A DNA stretch of 64,000 bases from Marinomonas sp. IMCC 4694. GTDB taxonomy: Bacteria > Pseudomonadota > Gammaproteobacteria > Pseudomonadales > Marinomonadaceae. A program made the position numbers and the translations under genes. Positions 61,211 to 64,000 of the stretch are shown here, piece by piece; position 1 is the stretch's first letter, and every line of letters begins with the position of its first letter. The notes under the pieces were generated by a model. That model did not search any database. It saw only the letters and a program-made list of their open reading frames with translations, and had not been told where the DNA came from. The stretch spans positions 1,240,001 through 1,304,000 of the forward strand of contig NZ_VSRV01000001.1 in the NCBI RefSeq assembly GCF_008122525.1, in the 5' to 3' direction.

Positions 61211-63388
61211 ATGTTAAAAATGAGCACAAAATTACAGACAGCCGACTCAACCAGTCAGGTTTATGCGTTAGAAATCACCTGTCCGCTTGGGTTAGAAAAT
61301 GTCTTAGAAAAAGAATTGCACAGCGAAGGGTTAACCCAAACGCGCTTTGGTGAAGGTCAGGTGAAGTTGAGCACCGATTTAGAAGGCATGTACAAAGCCT
61401 GCCTTTGGTCTCGTGTGGCGACGCGTGTTATGTTGCCGATTGCTAATTTCAAAATCGATTCTGCAGACGACCTTTATGATGCCGTGAAAGCAATCAACTG
61501 GTCCGAGCACATGGCCGCAACGGATACCATCGCGATTGATTGCCACGGTACTAACCACCATATTCGTAACACGCAATTCGGTGCCGTGCGCGCCAAAGAT
61601 GCGATTGCCGATTACTTTGTGGATTTGTCTGGCGAGCGCCCAAGTGTGCAAAAAGAACAGCCCGATGTGCGCATTGCTTTGCGTATTAAGCGCGAAGTGG
61701 TGACGGTGAGTATCGATTTATCTGGCGAAAGTATGCACCGCCGTGGATATCGCCAACAAGGCAGCATGGCGCCACTGAAAGAAAACTTAGCCGCAGGGTT
61801 ATTATTGCGCGCCGGTTGGCACAAAGACTGTGGTTTAACGCAGCTGATCGACCCTATGTGTGGCTCGGGCACTTTTTTAGTGGAAGCGGCGATGATGTCG
61901 TTGGACATGGCGCCTGGTCTGGGTCGTCAGTATTGGGGATTCAAAGGCTGGAAGCAGCACGATCACCGCCTGTTTCAACAATTAAGTGACTTTGCCAAGA
62001 ACCGTAAGCGTAATGCGGACGAATTAGGCTTGCGTTTCCAAGGTACGGATCGCGATCAAAGAGCGATTGCGGCGTCCCGTGAAAGCATCAAACGCGCTGG
62101 TTTGGTTGGCGTGATTGATGTCAGCATGACGCCATTTCAAGAGCACGAGTTTGCGATTAACGAAGCCCTGCCAGGTTTGGTTATTTGTAACCCGCCTTAC
62201 GGCGAACGTATCGGCGATGAGATGGCGCTGATTGCTCTGTATCGTGAGTTAGGCGAATGGGTAGTAACGCACGCACGCGGTTGGCAGTTTATGATGCTGA
62301 CCAGCAACGACCACTTGGCGCGTCAAATTCCGGTTCGTCCTGAAAAAAGCACCCGCGTGATCAACGGTGGCATCGAATGTCGCGCCTATTTGTTCCCGCT
62401 TTTAGCAGGCAAGATAAAAGAAGATGTGGTGGCGCAAGCCGCCATGACACCGGGCGCGCAAATGTTCGCCAATCGCCTGCAGAAAAACGTAAAAAAACTG
62501 AAAAAGTGGGTCGATAAAAACAAGATCCAATGTTACCGCGTTTACGATGCCGACATGCCTGAGTATGCCGTGGCAATTGATATTTATAAGGATTGGGCGC
62601 ACGTTCAAGAGTATCAAGCGCCAAAAAGCGTTGACCCAGAAAAAGCCAAACAGCGTTTGTTTGAGGTGATGTCAGCGATTCCAACCGCATTGAACATTGC
62701 CGAATCGAATGTGATTTTAAAGCGTCGTTTGCGTCAAACGGGCAAAGAGCAATACGAAAAATTGGATCAGTCCAAACATGAAATGATCGTTGAAGAATAC
62801 GGTTGCGATTTTATTGTGAATCTAAAAGATTACTTGGATACAGGTTTGTTTATCGACCATCGTCCCGTGCGCAAATTGATTCAAGACAAAGCCAACGGCA
62901 AGCGGTTCTTAAACCTATTTTGCTATACGGCGACAGCGACGGTGCATGCAGGCCAAGGCGGAGCGCGCAACTCGTTGAGCGTTGATATGTCCAATACTTA
63001 TACAGAGTGGGCGCGTCGTAACATCGAGCTAAACGAATTTTCAGATTTGCATCACCAAGTGGAACGCGCCGATTGCATCGAGTGGCTCAAGCAAAGCCGT
63101 GATAAATTTGACTTGATCTTTATGGACCCACCGACGTTTTCGAATTCAAAGAAAATGGCCGATGTGTTAGACATACAGCGAGATCATGGTGAGTTAGTGC
63201 GTTTGGCGATGGCGAGATTAGCGCGAGGCGGCGAGCTTATTTTTTCCAATAACTATCGTCGTTTTGTCCTTGATGCGGATCTTGAACAGGAATTCAATAT
63301 CAAGAACATTACCAGTGAAACGTTAGACCCAGATTTTGATCGTAACGGCAAAATTCACCAGTGCTATTTGATTAAGTTTAAGTCTTAA
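61211..63388 (+). CDS. rlmKL: Bifunctional 23S rRNA methyltransferase RlmKL
   Basis: Methylates 23S rRNA at G2445 (RlmL part, m2G) and G2069 (RlmK part, m7G). The 725 residues have a THUMP domain at ~50-160, an N-terminal methylase with MCGSGTFLVEAAMM and NPPYGERIG, and a C-terminal methylase with FLNLFCYTATATVHAG and MDPPTFSNSKKM. E. coli RlmKL has 702 residues. An internal ATG at 61220 is an alternative start; neither has a strong ribosome site. Confidence 0.94.
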   Translation: MLKMSTKLQTADSTSQVYALEITCPLGLENVLEKELHSEGLTQTRFGEGQVKLSTDLEGMYKACLWSRVATRVMLPIANFKIDSADDLYDAVKAINWSEHMAATDTIAIDCHGTNHHIRNTQFGAVRAKDAIADYFVDLSGERPSVQKEQPDVRIALRIKREVVTVSIDLSGESMHRRGYRQQGSMAPLKENLAAGLLLRAGWHKDCGLTQLIDPMCGSGTFLVEAAMMSLDMAPGLGRQYWGFKGWKQHDHRLFQQLSDFAKNRKRNADELGLRFQGTDRDQRAIAASRESIKRAGLVGVIDVSMTPFQEHEFAINEALPGLVICNPPYGERIGDEMALIALYRELGEWVVTHARGWQFMMLTSNDHLARQIPVRPEKSTRVINGGIECRAYLFPLLAGKIKEDVVAQAAMTPGAQMFANRLQKNVKKLKKWVDKNKIQCYRVYDADMPEYAVAIDIYKDWAHVQEYQAPKSVDPEKAKQRLFEVMSAIPTALNIAESNVILKRRLRQTGKEQYEKLDQSKHEMIVEEYGCDFIVNLKDYLDTGLFIDHRPVRKLIQDKANGKRFLNLFCYTATATVHAGQGGARNSLSVDMSNTYTEWARRNIELNEFSDLHHQVERADCIEWLKQSRDKFDLIFMDPPTFSNSKKMADVLDIQRDHGELVRLAMARLARGGELIFSNNYRRFVLDADLEQEFNIKNITSETLDPDFDRNGKIHQCYLIKFKS

Positions 63389-63485
63389 TCGTTGGTCATC
63401 GGTAGCCCTTGGTAGATCACAGTCGTGGTATGCCAAACGTTTCAACTTGTTAGTAATATATTTTTTAGGTTTTTAAGATTGCCTT

Positions 63486-64000
63486 ATGAGAAAAAAAACA
63501 TTTCGTCTGGTTATTAGTTGTCCAGACAGGGTAGGCATTGTCGCGGCGGTCAGCCAGTTTTTGAATGATCGCCAAGGGTCTATTATCGAAGCGAGCCACC
63601 ACACGGATTTGGAACAAAAATGGTTTTTTATGCGCCATGATATTGATGCCGAAAGTTTGAATATCAACGTAGAGACTTTTCGTCAAGAATTCGAACCGAT
63701 TGCACAAGCTTATGCGATGCGTTGGTATGTGAAAGACAGTGATGATCGCCCTAAAGTGATTTTGTTGGCGACCAAAGAATCCCATTGTCTAAACGACATC
63801 ATGCATCGCTGGCACACGGGGGAATTGAACTGTGATATCGTGGGGGTAATTGCCAATCATGAAGACTTACGATCTATGGTTGAGTGGTACAAAATCCCCT
63901 ATTTTTGCATTCCGGTGCCGAAAGAAAATAAAATGCCTGCTTTTCAAGAAATTGAAGCCTGCATCGACTCGACCAAGGCCGAAACCATTGTTCTTGCGCG
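63486..64000 (+). CDS. purU: Formyltetrahydrofolate deformylase (3' end beyond window)
   Basis: Hydrolyses 10-formyl-tetrahydrofolate to formate and tetrahydrofolate, balancing one-carbon pools. The 171 visible residues cover the N-terminal ACT domain (FRLVISCPDRVGIVAAVSQFLNDRQGSIIEASHHTD) and the start of the formyltransferase fold (PKVILLATKESHCLNDIMHRW, GELNCDIVGVIANHEDL, YKIPYFCIPVPKENK). The full family length is about 280-290. The ATG at 63486 gives the correct family N-terminus but has no strong ribosome site. It continues past 64000. Confidence 0.93.
   Translation, partial: MRKKTFRLVISCPDRVGIVAAVSQFLNDRQGSIIEASHHTDLEQKWFFMRHDIDAESLNINVETFRQEFEPIAQAYAMRWYVKDSDDRPKVILLATKESHCLNDIMHRWHTGELNCDIVGVIANHEDLRSMVEWYKIPYFCIPVPKENKMPAFQEIEACIDSTKAETIVLA

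Noticed and set aside
1..64000. Mobile elements, prophage, CRISPR arrays or rRNA
   Set aside because: No transposase or integrase motif, terminal inverted repeat pair, regularly spaced repeat or rRNA segment was seen; only the short ACAG and 15-base tandem repeats occur.

Overview
The window reads as chromosome of a marine gammaproteobacterium of the Oceanospirillales type; Marinomonas is my best guess. The reasons are a complete Na+-translocating NQR operon, the tig-clpP-clpX-lon-hupB-ppiD block, close similarity of many proteins to enteric and Pseudomonas families, TRAP rather than ABC uptake, and moderate GC by eye. This is inference from gene content; there is no rRNA or other marker. I see no IS element, prophage, CRISPR array or plasmid gene, and coding is dense throughout.

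Layout. Positions 1-3505 hold a divergent LysR regulator (cut by the window edge) and scoA-scoB-atoB, which activate and cleave acetoacetate. Next come ldhA (fermentative D-lactate dehydrogenase) and a 1428-residue hybrid sensor kinase (CHASE, three PAS regions, kinase, two receivers, HPt). Positions 9370-23412 form the main accessory region. It has a MarR regulator, a tripartite TRAP transporter (dctPQM) and, divergent from it, a nine-gene CoA catabolic operon: CoA-transferase, divergent thiolase, enoyl-CoA hydratase, SDR dehydrogenase, acyl-CoA dehydrogenase, feruloyl-CoA-synthase-like ligase, 4-hydroxybenzoyl-CoA-thioesterase-like protein, EtfB and EtfA. Together these could import a carboxylate, activate it to a CoA thioester, shorten its side chain by one beta-oxidation turn and release the shortened acid. 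A hydroxycinnamate or phenylpropanoid acid is the best guess. Two matching inverted repeats (GTTG-N7-CAAC) lie in the shared divergent control region, one just downstream of a perfect -10 box.

Positions 23484-26667 carry a formate-dehydrogenase-like molybdoprotein (FdhF/YdeP type) overlapping fdhD, with a 15-base tandem duplication at their junction. Positions 27108-33123 carry an M23 peptidase and the convergent mfd-csiV pair behind folX. Positions 33562-42195 are respiratory and redox genes: nqrABCDEF, apbE (flavin transferase), nqrM (maturation) and sthA (soluble transhydrogenase). Then follow a hypoxanthine phosphoribosyltransferase and a YihY/BrkB membrane protein. Positions 44021-52609 are the proteostasis block, with tRNA-Arg(TCT) ahead of tig and tRNA-Asp(GTC) directly behind hupB.

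Positions 52771-59729 (minus strand) are a tightly overlapping MoxR-DUF58-DUF4381-BatA-BatB/C-BatD operon. The right end has a DUF2835 protein, pyrD, rlmKL and the start of purU, which runs out of the window.

Several starts were moved inward from the longest reading frame because ribosome-binding sites, gene overlaps or family N-termini support it (dctM, dctP, the CoA-transferase, the acyl-CoA dehydrogenase, the YdeP-like protein, fdhD, nqrA, nqrC, sthA, clpP, lon, ppiD, the batB/C fusion, moxR). No convincing wholly new system is visible. The most interesting items are the CoA/TRAP catabolic cluster with its paired operators and the duplicated fdhD/ydeP junction.
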